From Burkholderia sp. OK233 (GTDB taxonomy: Bacteria; Pseudomonadota; Gammaproteobacteria; Burkholderiales; Burkholderiaceae), in contig NZ_OCSR01000001.1 of the NCBI RefSeq assembly GCF_900230185.1, positions 2,976,001 through 3,040,000 on the forward strand: DNA of 64,000 nt, given 5' to 3'. The translations under genes were made by a program, and so were the position numbers. The notes below the pieces were generated by a model. The model saw only the letters and a list, made by a program, of their open reading frames with translations. It was not told the origin of the DNA and did no database searches. Shown one piece after another: positions 26,946 to 35,102 of the stretch. Position 1 is the first letter of the stretch; each line of letters starts with the position of its first letter.

Positions 26946-27608
26946 GTGTCGACGCAATCTCCCCGTTCGCCGCAAGCCGGCAAACCCGCAGCTCCGAAAG
27001 TGATCCCTGGTCAACCCAATGGCGAGGGATCGTGGAAGCGCGGCCGCTGGATGCTGCTGTTGCTAGCGATCATCTGCGCCGCGCCGATCGTCGTATCGTA
27101 TTTCGTTTACTACGTGGTCAAGCCGGCCGGCGGCAGCACGAGCTACGGCACGCTGGTCGAACCGCAGCGGCCGATTCCCGATTCGCTCGTCGTCACGGGT
27201 GAAGACGGCAAGCCGCTCAAGCTCGCGTCGCTGCGCGGGCGTTGGCTGCTGATCTCCGTCGACAACAGCGCATGCGACAAAGCCTGCGCCACCAAGCTGT
27301 ACTTCATGCGACAAATCCGCGCAGCTCAGGGCCCGGAACGCGAGCGCGTCGTCGAAGTGTGGCTGCGCACCGATGCAGGCAACGTGTCCGACGTGATACA
27401 AAAGGCCTACCCCGACACCAACATGCTGATTGCCAACCCGGCGCAGGTGTCAGCATGGCTGCCGACCGACACCGGCACCCAACTCACCGACCACATCTAT
27501 ATGGTCGATCCGAACGGCAATCTGATGATGCGTTTCCCGAAAGATCCGAACCCCAGCAAGATCAAGGGCGACGTGACCAAGCTGCTCAAATGGTCGAGCA
27601 TCGGCTGA
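26946..27608 (+). CDS. Membrane-anchored SCO/thioredoxin-like protein of the oxidase cluster
   Basis: 220 residues with a cytoplasmic basic N-terminus, one transmembrane helix (~35-58) and a thioredoxin-like periplasmic domain. That domain has 'NSACDKACATKLYFMRQIR', a CxxxC pair as in SCO copper chaperones, and 'LTDHIYMVDPNGNLMM', which places a histidine where SCO proteins have their third copper ligand. Relatives are often annotated vaguely as 'cytochrome c oxidase subunit I', which the sequence does not support. GTG 26946 follows GAAAGAGG. I infer a redox or copper role in CuA assembly alongside the true SCO gene at 29658. Confidence 0.75.
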   Translation: MSTQSPRSPQAGKPAAPKVIPGQPNGEGSWKRGRWMLLLLAIICAAPIVVSYFVYYVVKPAGGSTSYGTLVEPQRPIPDSLVVTGEDGKPLKLASLRGRWLLISVDNSACDKACATKLYFMRQIRAAQGPERERVVEVWLRTDAGNVSDVIQKAYPDTNMLIANPAQVSAWLPTDTGTQLTDHIYMVDPNGNLMMRFPKDPNPSKIKGDVTKLLKWSSIG

Positions 27609-27630
27609 CGCCGCAACTAGGGTAAGAAAG

Positions 27631-28740
27631 ATGTTCGTACTGCAACTGGCCCTGATCGGCTTGTGTATCGCGTTGTTGCCGCTGTCCTATGTCTGGGTCA
27701 AGGCCGACGACAACAAATTCCGCAAGCTGGTGTGGCTCACCACTTTCCTGACGCTGGACCTGGTGATGTTCGGCGGCTTTACGCGTCTCACCGATTCCGG
27801 TCTCGGCTGCCCGGACTGGCCCGGTTGCTATGGCACGTCGTCGCCATTCATCGCGCATGCCGCGATTAGCGCCGCGCATCAATTGATGCCGACCGGACCG
27901 GTCAGCATGACCAAGGCCTGGATCGAGATGATCCACCGATACTTTGCGATGGCGATCGGCGTGCTGATCATCGCGCAGACGGTGATTGCGTGGACTGCAC
28001 GTATCAAGCGCCGTCCGCTGCATGTGTCGCCGTGGTGGCCGACTTCGTTGCTGCTGCTGATCCTCGTGCAGGGCGCATTCGGCGCGTGGACCGTGACCAT
28101 GAAGTTGCAACCGATCATCGTGACGACCCATTTGCTGCTCGGCCTCGCGTTGCTCGGCACGCTCGGCTGGCTGGCCGCGCGCCAAACACCGCTGCCAGCC
28201 TATGAGCCCGAAGCCGCGCGCTGGCGCGCGGCGGCGATCGCCGGTCTCGTACTGCTGGTCGTGCAAATCGCATTGGGCGGCTGGGTCAGCACCAACTACG
28301 CGGTGCTCGCCTGCACGGACTTCCCGACCTGCAACGGCCAATGGGTTCCGCCGATGGACTTCGCGCACGGCTTTCACCTGTGGCGCGCGCTTGGCATGAC
28401 CGGCGACGGCGACATGATCACGCAAGATGCACTGGTCGCGATTCACTGGACCCACCGCACGTTCGCGATCGTCGTGGTCGCCTATCTGGTGTGGTTCGCG
28501 CTGAAACTGCGCCGTTTCGAGTCGCTGCGGCGGCCGGCAAACGGCGTGTTGCTGGTGGTGCTGGTCCAGTTCATCACGGGCCTGTCGAACATTGTCCTGC
28601 AATGGCCGTTGCCCATTGCGGTCGCGCATAACGGTGGCGCCGCGATCCTGCTGCTTCTACTCGTTATGTTAAACTTTCGGATCGCTTATAGCCGTCCCGG
28701 CCGCGCCGTGTTGCCTGCGCGCGATGCCGCGCCAGCGTGA
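27631..28740 (+). CDS. ctaA: Haem A synthase (COX15/CtaA family)
   Basis: 369-residue, eight-helix membrane enzyme that oxidises the C8 methyl of haem O to a formyl group, giving haem A. It has 'FGGFTRLTDSGLGCPDWPGCYG' (quoted in part: 'RLTDSGLGCPDWPGCYG') and 'MIHRYFAMAIG', then a duplicated half with 'ALGGWVSTNYAVLACTDFP' and 'IHWTHRTFAIVVV'. Haem-ligand histidines are retained. It is 22 bases after the SCO-like gene and immediately before ctaB. Confidence 0.95.
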   Translation: MFVLQLALIGLCIALLPLSYVWVKADDNKFRKLVWLTTFLTLDLVMFGGFTRLTDSGLGCPDWPGCYGTSSPFIAHAAISAAHQLMPTGPVSMTKAWIEMIHRYFAMAIGVLIIAQTVIAWTARIKRRPLHVSPWWPTSLLLLILVQGAFGAWTVTMKLQPIIVTTHLLLGLALLGTLGWLAARQTPLPAYEPEAARWRAAAIAGLVLLVVQIALGGWVSTNYAVLACTDFPTCNGQWVPPMDFAHGFHLWRALGMTGDGDMITQDALVAIHWTHRTFAIVVVAYLVWFALKLRRFESLRRPANGVLLVVLVQFITGLSNIVLQWPLPIAVAHNGGAAILLLLLVMLNFRIAYSRPGRAVLPARDAAPA

Positions 28741-28746
28741 CCCCAC

Positions 28747-29652
28747 ATGGACAGCACAACTCTCTCCCAAACGCCCGGTAGCCGGGTCTCCCAGTACATC
28801 GCCCTGACGAAGCCGCGCGTCACGCAGCTCGCTGTGTTTTGCGCAGTCATCGGCATGTTTCTGTCGACGCCCGGCATGGTGCCGTGGGCCGTTCTGATCG
28901 GCGGCACCGTCGGCATCTGGCTGCTGGCCGGTGCGGCGTTCGCCATCAATTGCCTGATGGAACAGAAGATCGACGCGAAGATGCGTCGCACGTCGTGGCG
29001 GCCGTCCGCGCGCGGTGAAATCACGACCCCGCAGATCCTGCTGTTTTCGGCCGTGCTCGGCGGACTCGGCATGTGGACGCTTTACATGTTCGCCAATCCG
29101 CTGACCATGTGGCTCACACTCGCCACCTTCGTCGGCTATGCGGTTATCTATACGCTGCTGCTCAAACCGGCCACACCGCAGAACATCGTGATCGGCGGCG
29201 CGTCTGGCGCGATGCCGCCGGCGCTCGGTTGGGCCGCCGTCACTGGTCACGTACCGGGCGACGCATGGATTCTCGTGCTGATCATTTTCGTGTGGACGCC
29301 GCCGCATTTCTGGGCGCTCGCACTGTATCGCCGCAAAGACTACGAAAACGCCGGTCTGCCGATGCTGCCGAACACGCACGGCGAAAAGTACACGCGCCTG
29401 CATATTCTGCTGTACACGGTGATTCTGTTCGCAGTCACGATGATGCCGTTCATCTCCGGCATGAGCGGCGTGGTGTACCTCGCGGCGGCCGTGTTGCTTG
29501 GCGCCGTGTTCCTCGCGTATGCGTGGAAGATCTATCGGGACTATTCCGACGATCTGGCGCGCAAGACCTTCCGTTACTCGATCGTTTATCTGTCGCTGCT
29601 CTTCGCCGCGCTGTTGATCGACCACTATGCGCGCGTCGTGATCGGCGCGTAA
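28747..29652 (+). CDS. ctaB: Protohaem IX farnesyltransferase (haem O synthase)
   Basis: 301-residue UbiA-family prenyltransferase with nine helices that adds farnesyl to haem B. Conserved '[18 protein letters not shown]' starts the protein. The aspartate-rich motif region is '[19 protein letters not shown]'. '[10 protein letters not shown]' and '[11 protein letters not shown]' follow. It supplies the substrate for CtaA and lies six bases downstream of it. Confidence 0.97.
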   Translation: MDSTTLSQTPGSRVSQYIALTKPRVTQLAVFCAVIGMFLSTPGMVPWAVLIGGTVGIWLLAGAAFAINCLMEQKIDAKMRRTSWRPSARGEITTPQILLFSAVLGGLGMWTLYMFANPLTMWLTLATFVGYAVIYTLLLKPATPQNIVIGGASGAMPPALGWAAVTGHVPGDAWILVLIIFVWTPPHFWALALYRRKDYENAGLPMLPNTHGEKYTRLHILLYTVILFAVTMMPFISGMSGVVYLAAAVLLGAVFLAYAWKIYRDYSDDLARKTFRYSIVYLSLLFAALLIDHYARVVIGA

Positions 29653-29657
29653 CCCCC

Positions 29658-30287
29658 ATGCTTACACAACGCTTTGTGCGCACGGCGCGTGCCGCCGCGC
29701 GTGTCACCGTGATCGCTTGCGCACTCGGCGGTGCGTTGCTGGTGGCCGGCTGCGGCAAGCAGCCGCCGGCGTTCCAGAACCTCGACATCACGGGCAACAC
29801 GCAATTCGGGAGCGACTTCTCGCTGCCCGACACGTCCGGCAAGGTCCGCACGATGGCGGATTACAAGGGCAAGGTAGTAGTGCTGTTCTTCGGCTACACG
29901 CACTGCCCGGACGTCTGCCCGACCACGATGGCCGAGCTCTCGCAAGCGCTGCAGCAACTCGGCCCGGAAGACGCGAAGCGCGTGCAGGTGCTGTTCGTCA
30001 CCGTCGATCCCGACCGCGACACGCCGGCCCTGCTCGCGCAATACGTGCCGGCGTTCAATTCGACGTTCGTCGGCTTGCGTCCGGCGGACCAGGCGCAACT
30101 CACCAAGATCACGAAAGACTTCCGCGTGTACTACGCGAAAGTGCCGGGCAAGACAGCCGATAGCTACACAATGGATCACACGGCAGCGAGCTATGTGTTC
30201 GACCCGGACGGCAAGCTTCGGCTATTCGCGCGTGACGGCCAGGGCGCTACGCCGTGGGTGCACGATATCAAGCTGCTGCTCGATTAA
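29658..30287 (+). CDS. sco: SCO1/SenC family copper chaperone (lipoprotein)
   Basis: 209-residue periplasmic protein that delivers copper to, or reduces, the CuA site of subunit II. The N-terminus has a lipobox-like 'LVAGCG', so it is probably a lipoprotein. The copper motif CPDVC lies in 'GYTHCPDVCPTTMAEL', and the distal ligand His in 'YTMDHTAASYVFDPDG'. ATG 29658 is six bases past the ctaB stop. It is the last gene of the oxidase cluster. Confidence 0.94.
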   Translation: MLTQRFVRTARAAARVTVIACALGGALLVAGCGKQPPAFQNLDITGNTQFGSDFSLPDTSGKVRTMADYKGKVVVLFFGYTHCPDVCPTTMAELSQALQQLGPEDAKRVQVLFVTVDPDRDTPALLAQYVPAFNSTFVGLRPADQAQLTKITKDFRVYYAKVPGKTADSYTMDHTAASYVFDPDGKLRLFARDGQGATPWVHDIKLLLD

Positions 30288-30301
30288 TGCATTGATGCAG
30301 A

Positions 30302-30328
30302 CGGGCGCGCGCGTCTGCCGCGCGCCCG
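30302..30328. other. GC-rich stem-loop between sco and yciI
   Basis: Nine-base stem CGGGCGCGC/GCGCGCCCG with a nine-base loop between two convergent genes. There is no T-run on either side, so termination efficiency is unclear. Confidence 0.6.
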
Positions 30329-30347
30329 GATTCAATTTCCTTCGCAG

Positions 30348-30644
30348 TTATCCGCAAGCCGGCATCGGCAAATTCATTCCCGGCGCGAGGCGCGTCGCCT
30401 TGAACTCCGTCACCTCGTAACGCGCGAGCTTCTGCTCGGCGAACGGGTCGCTGGCGAGAATCTCATCCAGCTTATCGCGCGCGATGCGCACCGCCAGAAT
30501 GATGCCGCCGTCGCGCGGCACCTTCGGTCCGGCGGCTACGAATACCCCTGCTTCGAACTGTTGTGTCAGAAATGCGCGGTGCGCTTCGAGTGCGTCGTCG
30601 ACGCGGTCAAGCGATGCGGTGTAGATGAGGTTGATAACGTACAT
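30348..30644 (-). CDS. YciI-like protein
   Basis: 98-residue YCII-family protein, a small ferredoxin-like-fold domain whose biochemical role is largely unknown. It shows 'RVDDALEAHRAFLTQQFEAG' and 'FAEQKLARYEVTEFKAT', both typical of the family. The conserved His of the putative active site lies in 'EAHRAFL'. It is convergent with sco and does not appear to be in an operon. Confidence 0.85.
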   Translation of the reverse strand: MYVINLIYTASLDRVDDALEAHRAFLTQQFEAGVFVAAGPKVPRDGGIILAVRIARDKLDEILASDPFAEQKLARYEVTEFKATRLAPGMNLPMPACG

Positions 30645-30975
30645 GAGCGTTCTCGTAAGCGATTGAATGGGGCCGCCTGGGTTCGCGGCACTGACCTTCG
30701 ATTATCGGTCAGCGGCCGATTCGTTGCGCACGATCAACTTCGGTTCATGACGATCGTCGACACCGAGAAGGCGCGGCGAAGGTGACGGTGTGCGGCGGTT
30801 CCCGCTCGCGGCCCCGTCCCGGGCGGTTGCCGTGGCATATCCATATGCGATCGTGATATTTCCCATCTCGCCGGGCGTATGAGACCATTTGCGGTCCAGT
30901 TGGCGGCGCGTCCACGAGATGCCTGCCGCCGGCTTCCACCCGAATCTGACATCGATCAGAACAAGCGAGAATCAC
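30645..30975 (+). promoter_or_regulatory. Intergenic region upstream of metQ
   Basis: 331 bp without a credible gene. Two small inverted repeats are visible: CTGACC-N10-GGTCAG at 30691-30712 and GCATAT-CC-ATATGC at 30835-30848. Either could be a regulator site. I see no S-box or SAM-II riboswitch pattern. Confidence 0.35.
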
Positions 30976-31788
30976 ATGCAGCGCAGAAATATCCTCAAAG
31001 CCCTCTCGGCAGTAATCGCCGGCGCAGCGATCGTCACCAGCTTCGGCGCACACGCCGACGACAAGGTCATCAAGGTCGGCACGATCGGCGGCCCGGACGC
31101 GCAGATCTGGGAAGTCGTCACGAAAGTGGCGAAGCGCGATGGCCTGAATGTGAAGGTCGTCGAATTCAACGACTACGTGCAGCCGAACGCCGCGCTCGAC
31201 GCCGGCGACCTCGACGCCAACAGCTTCCAGCACCAGCCGTACCTCGACAGCCAGGTCAAGCAACGCGGCTACAAGATCGTCAATGCGGGCCTGACGTACA
31301 TTTCGCCGCTCGGCATCTATTCGAAGAAGCTGAAGTCGCTGAAGGATCTGGCGCAAGGCGCGAAGATCGCTGTGCCGAACGATCCGTCGAACGAGAACCG
31401 CGCGCTGCTGTTGTTGCAGGCGCAAGGCGTGATCAAGCTGAAGGCCGGCGCTGGCACGAACGGCAATAACGCTACGGCGCTCGACGTCGCCGAGAATCCG
31501 AAGAAGATCAAGCTGCTCGAACTCGACGCAGCACAACTGCCGCGCTCGCTGTCGGATGTCGACGCTGCCGCGATCAACACGAACTTCGCGCTCGCCGCCG
31601 GTTTGCAGCCGACCAAAGACGCGATCGCGCTCGAAGACATTCGCAGCCCGTACGCGAACCTGATCGCAGTGCGCGCGCAGGACAAGGATAAGCCGTGGGT
31701 CAAGAAGCTGGTCGCGGCTTATCAGTCGGAAGACGTGCGCCAGTTCATCAAGACGCAGTTCAAGGGTTCGGTGGTGCCGTCGTTCTAA
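30976..31788 (+). CDS. metQ: MetQ/NlpA family substrate-binding protein
   Basis: 270-residue periplasmic binding protein of the D-methionine ABC-transporter family. It has a signal peptide (~1-27, ending in AHAD with no lipobox Cys) and 'VGTIGGPDAQIWEVV' where most homologues read 'G..PGPHAEI'. 'DANSFQHQPYLD' and 'IAVPNDPSNENRALLLLQ' match the family ligand pocket. ATG 30976 is favoured by homology and a GCGAGA upstream. No metN or metI genes are adjacent, so the ATPase and permease must lie elsewhere. The ligand could be methionine or another small molecule. Confidence 0.88.
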   Translation: MQRRNILKALSAVIAGAAIVTSFGAHADDKVIKVGTIGGPDAQIWEVVTKVAKRDGLNVKVVEFNDYVQPNAALDAGDLDANSFQHQPYLDSQVKQRGYKIVNAGLTYISPLGIYSKKLKSLKDLAQGAKIAVPNDPSNENRALLLLQAQGVIKLKAGAGTNGNNATALDVAENPKKIKLLELDAAQLPRSLSDVDAAAINTNFALAAGLQPTKDAIALEDIRSPYANLIAVRAQDKDKPWVKKLVAAYQSEDVRQFIKTQFKGSVVPSF

Positions 31789-31818
31789 GCGACACCCTGC
31801 AACCCGTTTCGCAAAACG

Positions 31819-31852
31819 AAAACGCCACAGTGACAAACCGTCGCGTTTTTTT
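31819..31852 (+). terminator. Possible terminator of metQ
   Basis: AAAACGC pairs with GCGTTTT across a 17-base loop and ends in a seven-T run. The stem is weak. Confidence 0.5.
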
Positions 31853-31875
31853 GCATCGCACATTCGTTGGCGATC

Positions 31876-32802
31876 CTACAACTCCAACTCCCACCTCTCG
31901 ATTATCAGATCCTTGCCGAAGCGCCGTTCTGCCGTCGTACAGACGAGCTGGAAGCCGGCGCGCTCGCATAGCCGACGCGGCTCATTGAGCGTGCTGGCGG
32001 TGGTCAGCGTGAGTTTGGTGTACCCCGCGCGTCGCGCGAAGCGCACGCATTCGCTCATCAATTGTGTGCCGATGCCAAGGCGCTGCACGTCCGGCTCGAC
32101 CCATAAGAGCCGCACGCCTGCCACGGTCGTCGAGATTCCGACGATACACACCGAGCCGACCGCCATGCCGTCCTGATCGGCAATCCAGCACATCTCGCGC
32201 ACCGGATCATTGCGCTGCAAGTAATCGGCGACGACGCGCGCGAGCAAGCCTTCGAACGATTGATCCCAGCCGTATTGCGCGGCGAACCACTGCGCCTGCC
32301 GATGCACGAGCCAGCCGCACTCGCCGGCGCGTGGCTGCCGAAGGATCACGAGTTCGTGCTGCGGCTTGCTGTCGAGCAGGCGCTCGATCACCTTCATCGC
32401 GGCGATCAGGTGCTCCTGGGAAAGCGCGGTGAGGCCGTTCAGCAGCGCCGAAACTTCTTCGATCGCCGCTGTATCGAGCGGCGCGTAGGCCGCGTGGCCG
32501 TTGTCGGTGAGGGCGATCAGCGACTGGCGCGCGTCCGTGTCGGATGGGCGCCGCGTAATCAGGTTGCGCCGTTCGAAACTGGTCAGAAGGCGGCTGAGAT
32601 AGCCGCTGTCGAGGCCGAGGTTGCGCCCGAGCACCGAGGCTGTCTGCGCGCGTCCGCGGGACAGTTCGTGCAGAACGCGCACTTCCGTCAGCGAGAAGGC
32701 GCTCTTTGCCAGATGCTCATGCAGAGCGCCGATGAGCTGGGTATAGAAGCGGTTGAAATGGCGGACGGCCTGAGCACGCCGCAGCGCCTCGGAATCTGTC
32801 AA
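31876..32802 (-). CDS. MarR-family regulator fused to a GNAT acetyltransferase
   Basis: 308 residues. The N-terminal ~150 form a winged-helix MarR domain ('FSLTEVRVLHELSRG', 'LDSGYLSRLLTSFERRNLI'). The C-terminal ~150 are a GNAT domain with the acetyl-CoA loop 'VEPDVQRLGIGTQLM' and 'AGYTKLTLTTASTLNEP'. This fusion is a known bifunctional architecture. Substrate and regulon are unknown. It is divergent from the nag operon regulator, with 374 bp between them. Confidence 0.9.
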   Translation of the reverse strand: MTDSEALRRAQAVRHFNRFYTQLIGALHEHLAKSAFSLTEVRVLHELSRGRAQTASVLGRNLGLDSGYLSRLLTSFERRNLITRRPSDTDARQSLIALTDNGHAAYAPLDTAAIEEVSALLNGLTALSQEHLIAAMKVIERLLDSKPQHELVILRQPRAGECGWLVHRQAQWFAAQYGWDQSFEGLLARVVADYLQRNDPVREMCWIADQDGMAVGSVCIVGISTTVAGVRLLWVEPDVQRLGIGTQLMSECVRFARRAGYTKLTLTTASTLNEPRRLCERAGFQLVCTTAERRFGKDLIIERWELEL

Positions 32803-33076
32803 ATGCTGCTCCCCGGGGGAATTTTTATGGCTTGCTACGCATCACTATATTGGAACGGAACCCATTAAAAAAGCCGTGCGGCCACGGGGCGTCCCTAAGT
32901 GGTATCAGAAAGGTATGGATTTTGGGGCGTCTCGCCGGCGAGGAAGAGAACCAATATGGACCACCCGGATGTCGTCCGGCATCCCGAATACGGGTAAATC
33001 CCGATCCCTGTAAACTGCTCTCCGAAGCCCTCAAATCACCTTCTGACGCTTATCCAGCAAGGCTTTCCGCCGATCC

Positions 33077-33126
33077 ATACCAACATGGGACCAGTTGATT
33101 GACTGGTATTATGTTGGTTATATAAT
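33077..33126 (+). promoter_or_regulatory. nag operon promoter with nested palindromic operators
   Basis: -35 TTGACT (33099-33104) and -10 TATAAT (33121-33126) are spaced by 16 bases, a strong sigma-70 promoter. An inner palindrome ACCAGT-N6-ACTGGT (33090-33107) covers the -35. An outer one, ATACCAACAT (33077-33086) against ATGTTGGTTAT (33111-33121), brackets it. The arrangement suggests repression by the GntR protein encoded just downstream, released by a GlcNAc metabolite; the regulator assignment is inference. Confidence 0.65.
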
Positions 33127-33176
33127 GGGCTCTCATTTTCGTAGGCCGCATTCTTCTAGACGACCGCCGGAGCCCC

Positions 33177-33911
33177 ATGGAAACTCGCTGGTCCGCACTG
33201 ATGCCTGACGCTCGCAACGTCACGCCGCTCTATCTGCAGCTCGCGCGCAATCTGGCGACGGCGATCCACTGCGGCGTGTGGTCGGCAGGTGAAGCGCTGC
33301 CTTCGGAGCGCACGCTTTCGGATGCGATCGGCGTGTCGCGCATCACCGCGCGCAAGGCGATCGAGCTGCTGGTCGAACAAGGCTTGATCCGACGGGCACG
33401 GGGCGCAGGCAGCTTCATTACGCCGCGCGTCGAAGACCCGCTGTCGCGGCTCACCGGTTTCACGAAGAAGATGCAGCAACGCGGGTTCCGGCCGGATTCG
33501 GTGTGGCTCGAGCGCGATATCCGCGCCGCCAACCGTGATGAGCTGGTGCACCTCGGCCTGTCGCCCGGCGCGGCGGTGGCGAGCCTGCGGCGCCTGCGGC
33601 GCGCGGACGGCATCGTGATGGCGGTCGAACATTCGGCACTGCCCGCGGCGATCGTGCCCGATCCGCTGGCCATCGGCGTGTCGCTCTACAGCTATCTCGA
33701 ACAACGTGGCGCTGCCGTCGTGCGCGCCTTGCAGCACTTTCGTGCGGTCAATGCTTCGAGCGAAATCGCCTCGTTGATGGATATCGAACCGCGCTCGGCG
33801 CTGCTGGTCATCACCCGTATCGGATATAGCGCGGACCAGCGTGCGATCGAATTGACCGACACCTATTGCCGCGACGATTACTACGACTTTGTCGCTGAAT
33901 TGCGCACCTGA
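33177..33911 (+). CDS. nagR: GntR-family regulator of N-acetylglucosamine use (HutC/UTRA type)
   Basis: 244 residues. The N-terminal GntR winged helix (~15-80) has 'GEALPSERTLSDAIGVSR' and 'TARKAIELLVEQGLIRRARG'. The C-terminal UTRA effector domain (~95-240) is related to those that bind glucosamine-6-phosphate or GlcNAc-6-phosphate. It starts about 45 nt after the predicted transcription start and is the first gene of the nag operon, so autoregulation is likely. The symbol is by context. Confidence 0.85.
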   Translation: METRWSALMPDARNVTPLYLQLARNLATAIHCGVWSAGEALPSERTLSDAIGVSRITARKAIELLVEQGLIRRARGAGSFITPRVEDPLSRLTGFTKKMQQRGFRPDSVWLERDIRAANRDELVHLGLSPGAAVASLRRLRRADGIVMAVEHSALPAAIVPDPLAIGVSLYSYLEQRGAAVVRALQHFRAVNASSEIASLMDIEPRSALLVITRIGYSADQRAIELTDTYCRDDYYDFVAELRT

Positions 33912-33998
33912 CCGGCATGCCTGAGCGGGCCGCCGTCACATGCGGCACAGCCGAACGCAATTCAGTCACACCCGCATTACGCCTCACCAGAGAGACTC

Positions 33999-35102
33999 AT
34001 GCTGACCGGAAACATACTCACCACCGATGGGTGGATTCACGGCACGCTCGAATACGAAAACGGCCGCATCACGGCGCTGACCGGCGAACGCGTCGATCCG
34101 GCGAAGAATGACGCGCCGTACATCCTGCCCGGCTTCATCGACCTGCACGTGCATGGCGGCGGCGGCTCCGACGTGATGGAAGGCGGCGACGCGATCGAAA
34201 CCATCACCCGCACGCATGCGCGTCACGGTACGACCAGCCTGCTCGCCACCACGATGACGGCGCCGCGCGACGAGCTGATGAATGTCGTCGCGGAGCTGGG
34301 CAACAACGCGCGCATTCGCACGCCAGGCGGGTCGCGCGTGCTCGGCGTCCATCTGGAAGGACCGTACATCAACCCCGGCAAGCTCGGCGCGCAGCCGGAC
34401 GCCGCGGTGTCCGCGGTGATGGACGAAGTGCTGAAGTATCTGTCGATCGCGCCGATTCGCGTGGTCACTCTGGCGCCCGAAATCGCCGGCCACATGGAGA
34501 TCATCTCCGAGATGGCGGCGCGCGGCGTGCGCGTGCAGCTCGGCCATTCGCTCGGCACCTACGACGACGCCGTCGCCGCGCTGAAGCACGGCGCATGTGG
34601 CTTCACGCATCTGTTCAACGCGATGTCGCCGCTGCATCACCGCAATCCCGGCCTCGTCGGCGCCGCGCTCGCGCATGCCGAATTCGCCGAAATCATTCCC
34701 GACTTGCTGCACGTCCATCCGGGTGCGATCCGCGCCGCGTTGCGCGCGATCCCGCGTCTTTACGTAGTGACGGACAGCACCTCGGCTACCGGCATGCCCG
34801 ATGGCGAATACCGCCTCGGCAGCCAGCATGTGACGAAGTGCCTCGGCGGCGTGCGTCTTGCCGACGGCACGCTCGCCGGCAGCACGCTGACGATGGATCA
34901 GGCGCTGCGCAATCTCGTATCGATCGGCTTGCCGATCGCCGATGTTTCAAACCGTTTGTCGCGCTACGCCGCCGACTACCTCGGCATCGAAGACCGCGGC
35001 CGCATCGCGCGCGGTGCGTGGGCCGATGTGGTCGTGTTCGATCGTGAACTGGCGTTGACCGCGACTTACGTCGAAGGAGAATCAATTGTCGAATATGCTT
35101 AA
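33999..35102 (+). CDS. nagA: N-acetylglucosamine-6-phosphate deacetylase
   Basis: 367-residue amidohydrolase that removes acetate from GlcNAc-6-P. It has the metal motif 'GFIDLHVHGGGGSDVME', then 'GVHLEGPYINPGKLGAQ', 'QLGHSLGTYDDA' and 'HLFNAMSPLHHRNPGL'. 'VTDSTSATGMPDGEY' contains the catalytic Asp. All expected ligands are visible. Its final codons overlap the start of the following deaminase gene by 17 bases. Confidence 0.95.
   Translation: MLTGNILTTDGWIHGTLEYENGRITALTGERVDPAKNDAPYILPGFIDLHVHGGGGSDVMEGGDAIETITRTHARHGTTSLLATTMTAPRDELMNVVAELGNNARIRTPGGSRVLGVHLEGPYINPGKLGAQPDAAVSAVMDEVLKYLSIAPIRVVTLAPEIAGHMEIISEMAARGVRVQLGHSLGTYDDAVAALKHGACGFTHLFNAMSPLHHRNPGLVGAALAHAEFAEIIPDLLHVHPGAIRAALRAIPRLYVVTDSTSATGMPDGEYRLGSQHVTKCLGGVRLADGTLAGSTLTMDQALRNLVSIGLPIADVSNRLSRYAADYLGIEDRGRIARGAWADVVVFDRELALTATYVEGESIVEYA

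Noticed and set aside
30645..30975. SAM riboswitch ahead of metQ
   Set aside because: I looked for S-box, SAM-II and SAH-type conserved segments and saw none.
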